Shown here piece by piece: positions 16,248 through 25,870 of a stretch of 64,000 nt of DNA (position 1 is the stretch's first letter; each line of letters starts with the position of its first letter). The notes beneath the pieces are model-generated. The model had not been told where the DNA came from and searched no databases. It was given only the letters and a program-made list of their open reading frames with translations. This DNA is from Cryomorpha sp963748925. Its GTDB lineage: Bacteria; Bacteroidota; Bacteroidia; Flavobacteriales_D; Cryomorphaceae. The stretch is from NCBI GenBank assembly GCA_963748925.1, contig CAVVKG010000001.1, positions 434,001-498,000 of the forward strand, written 5' to 3'. The translations under genes and the position numbers were made by a program.

Positions 16248-17979
16248 GGCGTTTGATCTCAATCTATTTACCCGCGTATTTCGATATGTCGCCCCGTATA
16301 AACGCGTGTTTTATTTTGCCCTTTTTCTCACTGTTTTTTTAGCGGTATTAGGGGTTATAAGGCCTGTGCTTATTGGCCGCGCAATAGATGTTTACGTTAT
16401 TAATAACGACCCTACAGGATTGTTATACTTAATGCTGATTGTAGTGGGAATATTATTTGTAGAAGCAGGAGCCCAGTTCTATCAAACCTATTACAGCAAC
16501 TGGCTCGGGCAGTCGGTTACTATTGATCTGCGCTCTATTTTATTCAACCATATTACTTCCTTTAAACTCAAGTACTTTGACAAAACGGCCATAGGTACAT
16601 TAGTTACACGCTGCATTAGCGATATTGAAACGATTTCTCAAATATTTTCACAAGGCTTGCTTAGCATTATGGGCGATTTGCTCAAGCTCATTGTAGTAAT
16701 AGCTGTTATGTTTGCTATTAATTGGAAGTTAACGCTTTATAGTCTTGTTCCCATTCCGGCTCTCGTTTTTGCAATGATCATTTTTAAGAATGCTATTAAG
16801 CGCTCATTCCAGCAGGTGCGCACACAGGTTTCTCGCCTTAATGCATTTGCTCAGGAGCATATAGTGGGTATGAGTATTGTACAGGTTTTCAATCGCGAGG
16901 CAAAGGAAAAAGAGAAGTTTGAAAACATAAACAGGAGTCATAGAAAAGCTCATATTCGATCTATCTGGGCCTATTCCATTTTCTTTCCGGTTGTAGAGAT
17001 TCTATCGGCGGTATCACTTTCACTGCTCGTGTGGTGGGGAGTAGGTGGAGTTCTCGACAATGAGGTTACCAGAGGTGATTTGGTGATGTTTATTTTATTT
17101 ATCTACATGCTTTTCAGGCCCATTAGACAACTTGCAGATCGCTTTAATGTTCTTCAAATGGGAATGGTGGGTAGCGAGCGGGTATTTGCTGTTCTCGACA
17201 CTGAGTCGCATATCCAGGATTCCGGTACGCTAAACTCAGGAGTAAAGGGAGGCATTATTTTTAAGAATGTTTGGTTTGCCTACCAGGATGAAGATTGGGT
17301 ATTAAAAGATCTTAGTTTTGAAGCCAAGGAAGGAGAGACGATAGCCTTCGTGGGTGCTACCGGTGCGGGTAAATCTTCAATTGTAAACCTCGTTAATCGA
17401 TTTTACGAATTTCAAAAAGGCGAAATTCTAATCGATAACACGCCTATTCAGGATTATGATCTTGATTATTTGCGTAAAGAAATTGCAGTGGTGTTACAGG
17501 ATGTTTTTCTCTTTTCGGATACAGTGGCAAATAATATTTCATTGCATAATGCAGAAATAACTCGGGAAGAAATTGTCGCTGCATCTGAAGCTGTAGGTGC
17601 ATCGAGCTTCATTGAAAAACTTCCTGGCACGTATGATTACGATGTAAAAGAACGTGGTGGAATGCTCAGCGTAGGCCAGCGACAACTTATTAGCTTTATC
17701 AGAGCATACGTTTACAATCCCAAAATTCTGATTCTCGATGAAGCTACCTCATCAGTTGATACCGAATCGGAATTGCTCATCCAAAACGCTATTAATCGTC
17801 TTACAGAAAACAGAACAAGTATCATTATTGCCCATAGACTAAGCACCATTCAAAAAGCCGACCGAATAATTGTACTTGAAAAAGGAAAAATTATCGAACA
17901 GGGAACACATCAGCAATTGCTGGCCAATGAAGGACATTACAAGAAGCTGATTGATATGCAGTTTCAGGATGCTGATTAA
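16228..17979 (+). CDS. MsbA-like ABC exporter half-transporter
   Basis: A 583-aa fusion of one six-helix membrane domain (1-320) and one ATPase domain. The ATPase shows Walker A GATGAGKSS near 375, Q-loop VVLQDVFLFSDTV, signature LSVGQRQLI near 480, Walker B ILILDEATSSVD near 503 and the H-loop IIAHRLST. Such half-transporters work as homo- or heterodimers to export lipids, drugs or peptides; the substrate cannot be read from the sequence. The signature motif has V in place of the usual G/S (LSVGQ), a variant often seen in heterodimeric exporters. The gene starts inside the end of truA. Confidence 0.93.
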   Translation: MAQITGKAFDLNLFTRVFRYVAPYKRVFYFALFLTVFLAVLGVIRPVLIGRAIDVYVINNDPTGLLYLMLIVVGILFVEAGAQFYQTYYSNWLGQSVTIDLRSILFNHITSFKLKYFDKTAIGTLVTRCISDIETISQIFSQGLLSIMGDLLKLIVVIAVMFAINWKLTLYSLVPIPALVFAMIIFKNAIKRSFQQVRTQVSRLNAFAQEHIVGMSIVQVFNREAKEKEKFENINRSHRKAHIRSIWAYSIFFPVVEILSAVSLSLLVWWGVGGVLDNEVTRGDLVMFILFIYMLFRPIRQLADRFNVLQMGMVGSERVFAVLDTESHIQDSGTLNSGVKGGIIFKNVWFAYQDEDWVLKDLSFEAKEGETIAFVGATGAGKSSIVNLVNRFYEFQKGEILIDNTPIQDYDLDYLRKEIAVVLQDVFLFSDTVANNISLHNAEITREEIVAASEAVGASSFIEKLPGTYDYDVKERGGMLSVGQRQLISFIRAYVYNPKILILDEATSSVDTESELLIQNAINRLTENRTSIIIAHRLSTIQKADRIIVLEKGKIIEQGTHQQLLANEGHYKKLIDMQFQDAD

Positions 17980-18015
17980 TTTCTGAAGTTGTAATCTTCT
18001 AGATTATCGGCGCAT

Positions 18016-20832
18016 TTAAAACTTCTCTTTCAAATATTTCCCTGTCACGGAATCCGGGCATTCGATAAGTCCTTCCGGAGTACCTGCAAATACGAGATTT
18101 CCGCCATTTTCACCACCTTCTGGCCCTAGGTCGAGAACCCAATCTGCGGATTTGATAATATCCAGATTGTGCTCAATGACAACCACGCTGTGCCCTCGGT
18201 TTAAAAGCTCCCTGAAACTTTCCAGTAGTTTAGCTACATCGTGAAAATGCAATCCGGTTGTCGGCTCATCGAAAATAAATAGGGTATGAGGCTCATTGTC
18301 TCCTTTGGCAAGAAATGCAGCCAGTTTTGTGCGCTGAGCTTCACCACCGCTCAAAGTGCTTGACGATTGTCCGAGTTGTACATAGCCTAACCCAACTTTA
18401 AGAAGCGGCTCGAGTTTTGAAACTATTTTCTCAGCTGCTTTTGTTTTGACATCCTCTTTAAAGAAATCGATGGATTCCTGTACCGTCATTTTCAAAATTT
18501 CTGAGATATTCTTACCCCGATATTTTATTTCAAGGGTTTCCTCTTTGTAGCGCTTGCCTTTACAAGATTCACAGGTGAGCTGGATATCTGCCATAAACTG
18601 CATTTCAATCTTGACAACACCTTCACCTTCACAAGTTTCACAGCGACCACCTTTTACATTAAAGCTAAAATGGCCTGGTTTATAATTGCGCATTTTGGCC
18701 AGCTTTTGCGAAGCGTACAAAGCACGTATTTCATCAAAGGCCTTCACGTAAGTTACCGGATTGCTTCGCGATGACTTTCCTATGGGATTTTGATCGACAA
18801 ATTCTACAGCCTTTACAACGCGTAAATCTCCTTCAAGCTCATCAAATTCGCCCATTTTATTACCGTATTGGCCAAGCTGCTTTTGCATTGCAGGATAAAA
18901 AATGTCTTTGATTAAAGTTGACTTTCCACTACCGCTCATTCCCGATACCGCCACAAAGCTTTCCAGAGGAATAGTCGCATCGATGTCTTTCAGATTATGC
19001 TCCCGAGCTCCTTTAATGGTTATCGCATTTTTCCATTTTTTTCGCTTTTTAGGAATCTCAATTTCAATCTTTCCGGTGAGGTAATCTGCTGTGAGGGAAT
19101 TTTTTGCGCTTATCAGTTCTTCGTGGTTTCCTTGAAAAACAACTTCGCCACCCAGCGTTCCTGCTCCTGGACCCATATCAATAATGTCATCAGCAGCTTT
19201 CATGATTTCCTCATCGTGCTCCACCACAATTACCGTATTCCCGAGGTGTTGCAGGGATTTTAAAACGCTAACCAGCCTTGTAGTATCATGCGGATGAAGA
19301 CCAATACTTGGCTCATCGAGAATATACATGCTTCCCACCAGGCTGCTGCCAAGGGATGTGGCCAGCTTTATTCGCTGTGACTCACCACCAGAAAGAGTAT
19401 TGCTCATTCTATCCAGGCTTAAATATCCCAGACCTACATCGTTTAAATATTGAAGTCGGTTATCAATTTCTGTCAGAAGCCTTTTAGAAATATTCCGGTC
19501 ATTTTCGCTTAGATTTAATTCGCGAAGTGCCGGCAAACTTCTTTTAACAGGCATTTTCAAAATGTCGACTATCGAGTAGCCATCTACTTTTACGTAAGTG
19601 GCATCTTTTCTGAGTCGTGAGCCTCTGCAATCGGGGCAGGTCGTTTTTCCACGGTAGCGACTAAGCATAACGCGGTATTGAATCTTGTAAGATTTAGACT
19701 CGATGTATTTGAAGAAGGCATTTAACCCTTTGAAATACTTATTTCCGGTCCAAAGCAATTCTTTTTGTGCTTCAGTAAGTTGGTGATAAGGCCGGTGAAT
19801 GGGAAAATCAAATTTGTCAGCGCTGCGGATAAGTTCGTTTTTCCATACCTCCATTTTTTCTCCTCGCCAGGCCACCACAGCATCGTCGTAGACACTCAAT
19901 TTTTTATTTGGAATTACTGCATCGGGATCAATTCCTATTACATTTCCAAATCCTTCACATGTTTTACAGGCACCTACCGGATTATTGAAACTAAAAAAAT
20001 ATTCATTTGGTACTTCAAACTGAATTCCATCTAGCTCAAAACGATTCGAAAAAGGGTGGAGGCCAGCGTTATTCCCGTCCACAACCTGAATTAAACAAAC
20101 TCCATCACCTTCAAAAAACGCTGTTTCAACTGAGTCACCAATTCTTGAAGCATTTTCCTCATCATCTTTTTTGTTGACAATACGGTCTATTACAATATTG
20201 ATTTCATCTTTCTTTCCGGTTTTCTCCGAATCAATCTCGTCGAGTCGTTTAAGTTCTCCATTAATTGAAACGCGTGCATAGCCTTGTTTCATCAATATAT
20301 CTAACTGCTGCGCCATTGTACGGTCACCTTTTACCACCAGTGGCGAAAGAATCATACATTTAGTTCCTTCTTCAAGGTTCGCAATAAAATTTACTACGTC
20401 GGTGGTGGTGTGCCTTTTTACTTCATTTCCAGAAATTGGGCTAATGGTGTGTCCGGCTCGTGCAAACAATAATTTAAGGTAGTCGTAAATTTCCGTAGAT
20501 GTTCCTACCGTAGATCGCGCATTTCGAGTGGTAACTTTTTGTTCAATCGCAATAGCGGGGGAGATACCTACAATTGATTCTACCTCGGGTTTATCCATTT
20601 TATCGAGGAATTGACGAGCATATGAAGATAAACTTTCTACATATCTTCTTTGACCTTCAGCGTAGAGCGTGTCAAATGCTAACGACGATTTTCCACTTCC
20701 TGATAATCCCGTTATTACGATGAACTTTCCTCTGGGAAGTGCCACAGTTACACCTTTTAAATTGTGTGTCCGTGCTTTTTTTATTATAATATGAGTTTTC
20801 TGATCTACTGATTTGGCCGCGGTTTTGGGCAT
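18016..20832 (-). CDS. uvrA: excinuclease ABC subunit A
   Basis: UvrA recognises bulky DNA lesions for nucleotide excision repair. The 938-aa length is typical. There are two ABC ATPase modules: the first Walker A is GLSGSGKSS (42-50) and the second is GMSGSGKSTLI, each with its own LSGGE signature. The C-terminal zinc module is complete (CETCEGEG then CESCKGKR). The N-terminal zinc module keeps only one cysteine pair (ACKTCEGFG), as far as I can see; the upstream pair found in E. coli is replaced. The sequence ends normally with VTGKYLKEKF. The gene is monocistronic here, converging with the ABC exporter. Confidence 0.97.
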   Translation of the reverse strand: MPKTAAKSVDQKTHIIIKKARTHNLKGVTVALPRGKFIVITGLSGSGKSSLAFDTLYAEGQRRYVESLSSYARQFLDKMDKPEVESIVGISPAIAIEQKVTTRNARSTVGTSTEIYDYLKLLFARAGHTISPISGNEVKRHTTTDVVNFIANLEEGTKCMILSPLVVKGDRTMAQQLDILMKQGYARVSINGELKRLDEIDSEKTGKKDEINIVIDRIVNKKDDEENASRIGDSVETAFFEGDGVCLIQVVDGNNAGLHPFSNRFELDGIQFEVPNEYFFSFNNPVGACKTCEGFGNVIGIDPDAVIPNKKLSVYDDAVVAWRGEKMEVWKNELIRSADKFDFPIHRPYHQLTEAQKELLWTGNKYFKGLNAFFKYIESKSYKIQYRVMLSRYRGKTTCPDCRGSRLRKDATYVKVDGYSIVDILKMPVKRSLPALRELNLSENDRNISKRLLTEIDNRLQYLNDVGLGYLSLDRMSNTLSGGESQRIKLATSLGSSLVGSMYILDEPSIGLHPHDTTRLVSVLKSLQHLGNTVIVVEHDEEIMKAADDIIDMGPGAGTLGGEVVFQGNHEELISAKNSLTADYLTGKIEIEIPKKRKKWKNAITIKGAREHNLKDIDATIPLESFVAVSGMSGSGKSTLIKDIFYPAMQKQLGQYGNKMGEFDELEGDLRVVKAVEFVDQNPIGKSSRSNPVTYVKAFDEIRALYASQKLAKMRNYKPGHFSFNVKGGRCETCEGEGVVKIEMQFMADIQLTCESCKGKRYKEETLEIKYRGKNISEILKMTVQESIDFFKEDVKTKAAEKIVSKLEPLLKVGLGYVQLGQSSSTLSGGEAQRTKLAAFLAKGDNEPHTLFIFDEPTTGLHFHDVAKLLESFRELLNRGHSVVVIEHNLDIIKSADWVLDLGPEGGENGGNLVFAGTPEGLIECPDSVTGKYLKEKF

Positions 20833-20922
20833 AACTTTAAATGGGAATTAACATTTTTTCAAAAGGCAAATTAACCTAAAATTTGCTTTGTACGATCCAA
20901 TAACATATCTTAGTGCTCAGAT

Positions 20923-20948
20923 GTTCGTATAATTGTACGGACTTTTTT
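20923..20948 (+). terminator. terminator-like hairpin upstream of the ECF sigma gene
   Basis: GTTCGTA (20923-20929) pairs with TACGGAC (20936-20942, one G-T pair) and six T residues follow. No plus-strand gene ends here, because uvrA starts divergently at 20832. It could be a leader attenuator of the sigma gene or the end of a short unseen transcript; neither is supported by a clear promoter. Confidence 0.4.
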
Positions 20949-21023
20949 GTGAAAACACTAAAACTTCAAAGCCTATAGCATACAGATCTACTCCTAAATT
21001 CTCATTCTAAAAGCAGGAGAAGT

Positions 21024-21608
21024 ATGCAATCAAATCTAGTATCCGATAAGGAATTGGTTTCGTCGTACCTAAGTGGTAACGAAACGGCTTTTGAAATATT
21101 GTTAAAACGTCATCAGGATCGAATATTTACTCAAATAGTACTGATGGTTCGCGACAGTGAAGTAGCAGACGATATATTTCAAGAAACATTCATGAAAGTA
21201 GTACGCACCTTAAAACAAGGTAAGTACAATGAAGAGGGTAAATTTTTACCTTGGGTTCTGCGTATAGCGCACAACCTATCCATAGACCATTTTAGAAAAG
21301 CCAAAAAAATGCCTAAGGTGCGTAGTGATGAAAATTACGACGTGTTTGCCGGTATAGCCAATGGTGAGCAAAATGTGGAAGACTCCTGGATAGAAGGAAT
21401 AATTCATGAAGATGTGCGCCAGCTAATTGATGAACTGCCACCAGAGCAACGCGAAGTAGTGCTTTTGAGGCATTATGATGGGATGAGCTTTAAGGAAATT
21501 TCGGATCGCTGCAATGTTAGTATCAATACTTCCTTAGGCAGAATGCGCTATGCCCTCATTAATATACGCAAGCTTATAGAGAAGAATAATATCACTTTAA
21601 CAAAATAA
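21024..21608 (+). CDS. ECF-type RNA polymerase sigma factor
   Basis: A 194-aa group IV sigma factor. Region 2 is clear (AFEILLKRHQDRIFTQIVLMV, ADDIFQETFMKVVRTLKQG, WVLRIAHNLSIDHFRKAKK). Region 4 carries the helix-turn-helix (LPPEQREVVLLRHYDGMSF, KEISDRCNVSINTSLGRMRYAL). No anti-sigma gene with a membrane helix follows, unlike the FecI/FecR layout common in the phylum. Instead a 65-aa small protein gene lies 61 bases downstream, ahead of a shared terminator. The ATG at 21024 follows an AGGAGAAGT stretch, one of the few SD-like sequences in this window. Confidence 0.92.
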   Translation: MQSNLVSDKELVSSYLSGNETAFEILLKRHQDRIFTQIVLMVRDSEVADDIFQETFMKVVRTLKQGKYNEEGKFLPWVLRIAHNLSIDHFRKAKKMPKVRSDENYDVFAGIANGEQNVEDSWIEGIIHEDVRQLIDELPPEQREVVLLRHYDGMSFKEISDRCNVSINTSLGRMRYALINIRKLIEKNNITLTK

Positions 21609-21669
21609 TTTTTGTCTCCACGTAATATTTTAATTTGAAGAACGTTTATAGGTTAAAACAAATTAGCCT

Positions 21670-21867
21670 ATGGCCCATTCTACTCCAGATTACTTTTCTA
21701 AACATCACAATTTGCGCTCTGCTGATGCGCATCACGCTTCGGCAACAAGCCTGAGCGGAATGTTCAGCCCAAAGCGCAATACAGTGAAAAACATTTTGGC
21801 ATATTCAAAAGCCCTAGAAGTAAAAAGTTCAGAATCCATTAACAATGTGATGGTAATATTGAACTAA
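21670..21867 (+). CDS. small hypothetical protein downstream of the sigma factor
   Basis: A 65-aa soluble protein (MAHSTPDYFSKHHNLRSADA at the start, ending NNVMVILN), rich in His, Ser and Asn, with no membrane segment or signal peptide. It does not match a family I know. Support for it being real: it sits between the sigma gene and a strong terminator in the same direction, its frame is uninterrupted, and the region has no other use. A role linked to the sigma factor is possible from position alone. Confidence 0.65.
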   Translation: MAHSTPDYFSKHHNLRSADAHHASATSLSGMFSPKRNTVKNILAYSKALEVKSSESINNVMVILN

Positions 21868-21890
21868 ACGTTTTTGATTGTTAGATTAGA

Positions 21891-21916
21891 AGGCGCCCTT
21901 GGGGTGCCTTTTTTTT
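21891..21916 (+). terminator. intrinsic terminator of the sigma factor unit
   Basis: AGGCGCCC (21891-21898) pairs with GGGTGCCT (21902-21909) around a 3-nt loop, with one G-T pair, and runs straight into eight T residues. It closes the sigma factor/65-aa unit. Confidence 0.85.
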
Positions 21917-22006
21917 ATTAATGAATTAATTGAAAATAGATTCCTGCCAGAAAAGTGAGGTGTCAAATTAATTTTTACCTTCATTACCTAATCTAACCGT
22001 ATAGAA

Positions 22007-22357
22007 ATGAACCTAATTATTCGACTATTAATTAATGCGCTAATTATTCTTGGACTGGCTTGGGCGTTGCCAGGTATTGGAGTTGAAAGCTATTGGACAG
22101 CCCTTATTGTGGCAATTATACTGGGTTTGCTAAATATTTTTATCAAGCCGGTATTGGTTATTCTTACCATTCCTGTTACCATCTTAACGCTGGGTCTTTT
22201 TCTATTTGTCATCAACGCATTGATTATTATGCTTGCAGGATATTTGATCGATGGCTTTTCAGTAGATGGGTTTTGGTGGGCCTTGCTTTTCAGCATCCTA
22301 ATGACGGTTTTAAATTCGGCCTTGGAAGGATCAAGAAGAGACAAGGATACCATCTAG
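22007..22357 (+). CDS. phage-holin-superfamily IV membrane protein (YvlD-like)
   Basis: A 116-aa protein with four membrane helices (LLINALIILGLAWALPGIGV, ALIVAIILGLLNIFIKPVLVIL, TIPVTILTLGLFLFVINALIIMLAG, WWALLFSILMTVLNSALE). The central motif NIFIKPVLVILTIPVTILTLGLF is the hallmark of the YvlD/Mycobacterium-type four-helix family. Despite the family name there is no phage context. Members are linked to envelope stress in Firmicutes; here the function is unknown. Confidence 0.85.
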   Translation: MNLIIRLLINALIILGLAWALPGIGVESYWTALIVAIILGLLNIFIKPVLVILTIPVTILTLGLFLFVINALIIMLAGYLIDGFSVDGFWWALLFSILMTVLNSALEGSRRDKDTI

Positions 22358-22397
22358 TTTAAGTAGAGCAGTAAATAATTCTAACTAAGGTTCACTT

Positions 22398-22856
22398 TTA
22401 GTTTACCAAAACGTTCGCAGCCCAGGTTGCAATGAGCAAATCTGGTTTTGTCTTTGCCTTGTATCCCATGCTCTGCGCATAGCCAACTGCTGCCTGAAAA
22501 ACTTTGTTCGATTTAAAATCGGGATCGCTATTTAAATCCAAATCAATTTGTTCAATGGGAATATCGCACTCAAACCTCAGATATCCCGCTACATCTATAC
22601 TGCGTTGAAGCTCACCCCAAAGTCGCGTCCACATATCAGTAACAACTGGCGTAGCTTCTTTGTGAAAAATAACGTGGGCACCATTATTTTCATATCTGAA
22701 GACTACGGTAGTTGCATAAAGTGTTTTACTCGGATAGTTCTGACTGTCGCTGCCAACATATATTTTTATATCCGGATTATTTAGTAGCATTTTTTGAGAG
22801 TAATCTCCCAACTCTACCTTGCTCAGGTCACCCATTTTTTTGAATATTCGGTTCAT
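22398..22856 (-). CDS. YkuK-like ribonuclease H-fold protein
   Basis: A 152-aa protein from the ATG at 22856; a TTG five codons upstream is possible but less likely. The stretch IYVGSDSQNYPSKTLYATTVVF, with an Asp after the first strand, is the RNase H-like opening of the YkuK (DUF458) family. The later motif DLNSDPDFKSNKVFQAAVGYAQSMGY followed by KTKPDLLIATWAANV matches the conserved C-terminal half. The biochemical role of YkuK proteins is not established. It diverges from the glutathione peroxidase gene. Confidence 0.8.
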   Translation of the reverse strand: MNRIFKKMGDLSKVELGDYSQKMLLNNPDIKIYVGSDSQNYPSKTLYATTVVFRYENNGAHVIFHKEATPVVTDMWTRLWGELQRSIDVAGYLRFECDIPIEQIDLDLNSDPDFKSNKVFQAAVGYAQSMGYKAKTKPDLLIATWAANVLVN

Positions 22857-22955
22857 TGTTTTTGACTTCAATTTACACCTTTAATAATAATACTTCTTTA
22901 GCTTTGCTAAACAATTATTCACATTCAGAGTTTTACAGTCAAAATCAATCCAAAT

Positions 22956-23492
22956 ATGAATCTGTTAAATGTATTGCTGATTGCCATTTTGTCGATCAGT
23001 TTTAATCCAATCTCAAACTCTACTATGTCAGTTTATGATTTTAAAGTACCAGCATTAGAACAAGGTGAAATCGATTTCAGCGAATTTAAAGGCAAGAAAA
23101 TTTTAATCGTAAACACTGCTTCCGAATGCGGTTATACACCCCAGTACAAACAACTTGAGGAATTGTATAAATCCTTCGGTGATAAACTGGTGATTGTTGG
23201 CTTTCCTGCAAATAATTTTGGTGGTCAGGAGCCTGGCTCTAATAAGGAAATTGCTGCTTTTTGCGAAAAAAACTACGGAGTTAGTTTTCCTATGGCAGAG
23301 AAAGTTTCTGTAAAAGGAAACGACCAATCAGATTTGTTCAAGTGGCTCACTTCAACTGAAAATCCGGATTTCACAGGCGATGTCAAATGGAATTTTGAGA
23401 AATTTCTAATTGATGAAAACGGCAAATTAATAAGACGTTTTCGATCGGCTACAGAACCTATGAGTGAGGAAATGATTAGCGCTATTGAATAA
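22956..23492 (+). CDS. glutathione peroxidase family thiol peroxidase
   Basis: A 178-aa thioredoxin-fold peroxidase that reduces hydroperoxides, probably using thioredoxin as donor as most bacterial Cys-type members do. The catalytic tetrad is visible: C58 (NTASECGYTPQY), Q91 (NNFGGQEPG), and W145/N146 (DVKWNFEKF). An N-terminal hydrophobic segment (LLNVLLIAILSISFNPIS) suggests export. A perfect -7-like TAGCTTTG lies at 22899-22906. It is followed 69 bases later by mutS2 in the same direction. Confidence 0.93.
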   Translation: MNLLNVLLIAILSISFNPISNSTMSVYDFKVPALEQGEIDFSEFKGKKILIVNTASECGYTPQYKQLEELYKSFGDKLVIVGFPANNFGGQEPGSNKEIAAFCEKNYGVSFPMAEKVSVKGNDQSDLFKWLTSTENPDFTGDVKWNFEKFLIDENGKLIRRFRSATEPMSEEMISAIE

Positions 23493-23561
23493 GACCAACA
23501 GTATTTCAATTTTGCTTGTTTTGAGCTCTCTAGTTTTAACTCTTTGGTTAATTTTGCTTCT

Positions 23562-25676
23562 GTGAAATTATATCCGGAAGATATTCCCAGACGTTTTGAA
23601 TTCCCAACAGTAGTAGATCGCATTGTTGAAATGGCGCACAGCCAAAAGGCAAAGGCCTTTGCGGAAGATTTGGCGCCTATAGATGAAGTAGGACAGATTG
23701 AACAATGGTTGATGCAAACCTCAGAGGCTAAGGGAATTGTAGAAAATGGAATCTTTTTTCCTGAGTATGCCTTTCCGAATATCAGCATGGAGCTTGGCAA
23801 ACTGGGTATACAGAACTCTGTTCTGGAAGGGCAGGAGTGTGTAAAGCTGAGAAAGGTCGCCGAAGTTGCGGCTTCTGTAATCAAGTTCTTAGGTGAAAAG
23901 CGTGATCTTTATCCTGCCTTGAAAGAGATCACAGCCGGTCTGGTAGCATCAAACGACTTGATTAAAATAGTAGACGAGGTTCTTGAGCTAAATGGATTTG
24001 TTAAATCAAAGGCTTCAAAGGAGCTCGGCGCAGCGCGGAAAGCTTTGAGTGAAGCACGGCAAAAAGCGAACAAAGTTTTCGAAGCAGCAGTTAGAAAATA
24101 TAAAAAACTTGGATGGCTCAGAGAATTTTCAGAAACCTATTATAACGAGCGCCGTGTACTCGCAGTTGTAGCCGAGCAAAAGCGACAAATTGATGGAACC
24201 TTACACGGCACTTCCGAAACTGGAAGTACTGCATTTATTGAGCCCTCGGCAATGGTGCCACTCAATAACGACATCGCTGAAGCCCGTCAACGAGAAAAAC
24301 GGGAGGAATATCGAATTCTTCGAGAGCTTACCACGAAGATAAGGGCGTTTAGACACATACTTGAATCTTACGAATATGCTCTTGGATTCGTTGATTTTAC
24401 GTTTGCAAAGGCCAGATACGCATTGGAGATTGATGCCAATAAACCGATCATTTCAAGAGAAAAAGAAATTGCATTAATCGAAGCATATCATCCCGTTCTT
24501 CTTGTACAAAACCGGAAAGAAAAAAAGCCTACAATACCTCTTTCGCTCGATCTTGATCATAAGAACAGGATTCTAATTATTAGCGGTCCGAATGCGGGAG
24601 GGAAATCCATTTCGCTTAAAACCCTCGGATTGCTCCAAATAATGTTTCAAAGTGGGTTGCTTATTCCCGCATCCGACTTGAGTAAGATGGGGGTGTTTAA
24701 ACAAATTTTTGTCGATATAGGAGACGATCAATCTATTGCTTACGAGCTGAGTACATATAGTTCCCGTCTGCTTAAAATGAAGCACTTTCTGTTTCATGCA
24801 CACAAAAACACCTTGTTTTTTATTGATGAGTTTGGTACAGGTTCTGATCCTGAACTCGGTGGCGCCATAGCTGAAGTAATACTTGAAGAATTGGCTCAAA
24901 CCAATGCCTACGGTATAATTACTACCCATTATTCCAATATTAAAATAATGGCCGAAAACCATGCCCACATGATGAATGGATGCATGCTTTTTAATGAACA
25001 AACCTTGCAGCCAAAGTACCAATTGCATATTGGTCATGCAGGTAGCTCTTACACTTTTGAGGTAGCTCAAAAAATTGGTTTAGATCAGGGAGTAATAAAT
25101 AGGGCAAAGGAAAAGCTGGACGAGAAAAAGGTAAAATTCGATCAGCTACTAATAACATTGCAGACTAAGAAAAACCAACTGAATAAAGAAACGAGTATTC
25201 TTCAAAAGGAAAAATCTCAAATCAGGAAGGAAATTGATGTACACAAACGTGAAAGCGATTTATTCCGTCAAAAACAAGAGGACCTGAACTTTAGTGAAAA
25301 TAAACAGCTGATTGAAAAAGGTAAGAAATATGAAAACCTGATAGAAGCCTGGCAGGAAAAGAGTAAACGAAAAGATTTAGCTCATAAGCTAACCTTACAA
25401 GCAGAAAAAGAAGCATCGAGGAAGAAAGAAGCTGATACAGTTGGCAAACTTCGCGAAAAGCAGGAACGTATTAAGCGGCAGAAACAAAGTAAAAAAGGGA
25501 AACAAATTCTGGAAAAGAAACTTTCTGAAAAACCTATCAGGGTGGGTGATAATGTGAGGATGAAGGCTAGTTCGCAGCAGGGTATTGTAGAAGATATTTC
25601 GAAAAATAAGGCTACGGTTGTTTTTGGAATGGTTAAAACCATTGTTCCTGTTGACAAACTTCTGCATATTGCTTAG
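23562..25676 (+). CDS. mutS2: MutS2-family ATPase lacking the Smr domain
   Basis: DNA-binding ABC-type ATPase of the MutS2 group. I chose GTG at 23562 (MKLYPEDIPRRFEF, 704 aa); a TTG six codons earlier is possible. Order: N-terminal helical core, clamp region (YYNERRVLAVVAEQKRQIDG), Walker A ISGPNAGGKS at about 340-349, Walker B TLFFIDEFGTGSDP, then a long coiled coil (LDEKKVKFDQLLITLQTKK onward) and a KOW-like end (IRVGDNVRMKASSQQGIVED). Typical MutS2 has a further C-terminal Smr nuclease domain of about 80 residues. Here the protein stops at LLHIA without it, so endonuclease activity through Smr is not expected. A -7-like TAATTTTG at 23549-23556 would give an almost leaderless mRNA. Confidence 0.9.
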   Translation: MKLYPEDIPRRFEFPTVVDRIVEMAHSQKAKAFAEDLAPIDEVGQIEQWLMQTSEAKGIVENGIFFPEYAFPNISMELGKLGIQNSVLEGQECVKLRKVAEVAASVIKFLGEKRDLYPALKEITAGLVASNDLIKIVDEVLELNGFVKSKASKELGAARKALSEARQKANKVFEAAVRKYKKLGWLREFSETYYNERRVLAVVAEQKRQIDGTLHGTSETGSTAFIEPSAMVPLNNDIAEARQREKREEYRILRELTTKIRAFRHILESYEYALGFVDFTFAKARYALEIDANKPIISREKEIALIEAYHPVLLVQNRKEKKPTIPLSLDLDHKNRILIISGPNAGGKSISLKTLGLLQIMFQSGLLIPASDLSKMGVFKQIFVDIGDDQSIAYELSTYSSRLLKMKHFLFHAHKNTLFFIDEFGTGSDPELGGAIAEVILEELAQTNAYGIITTHYSNIKIMAENHAHMMNGCMLFNEQTLQPKYQLHIGHAGSSYTFEVAQKIGLDQGVINRAKEKLDEKKVKFDQLLITLQTKKNQLNKETSILQKEKSQIRKEIDVHKRESDLFRQKQEDLNFSENKQLIEKGKKYENLIEAWQEKSKRKDLAHKLTLQAEKEASRKKEADTVGKLREKQERIKRQKQSKKGKQILEKKLSEKPIRVGDNVRMKASSQQGIVEDISKNKATVVFGMVKTIVPVDKLLHIA

Positions 25677-25870
25677 ATTACCAATCTTCTGCTCTAGCCG
25701 TTATTTACTAATTTATCAGTCATGTGCTATCTACTGTCCTGATTAATATCATGTTAATTAGTACTATTCTTAAACTTTACGACATTTTATTCAAACCGAA
25801 TGAGAGTAGTACCTTATATTTCCTTCAAAATCGGTGAGAATGATTAATTTTGAGGCGTAAAAAAATATTT

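Noticed and set aside
22007..22357. Holin-family gene as a prophage sign
   Set aside because: The YvlD-type family is chromosomal and there are no other phage genes.
23273..25070. Antisense frames of 203 aa and 165 aa opposite gpx/mutS2
   Set aside because: They lie opposite well-supported genes and match no family.
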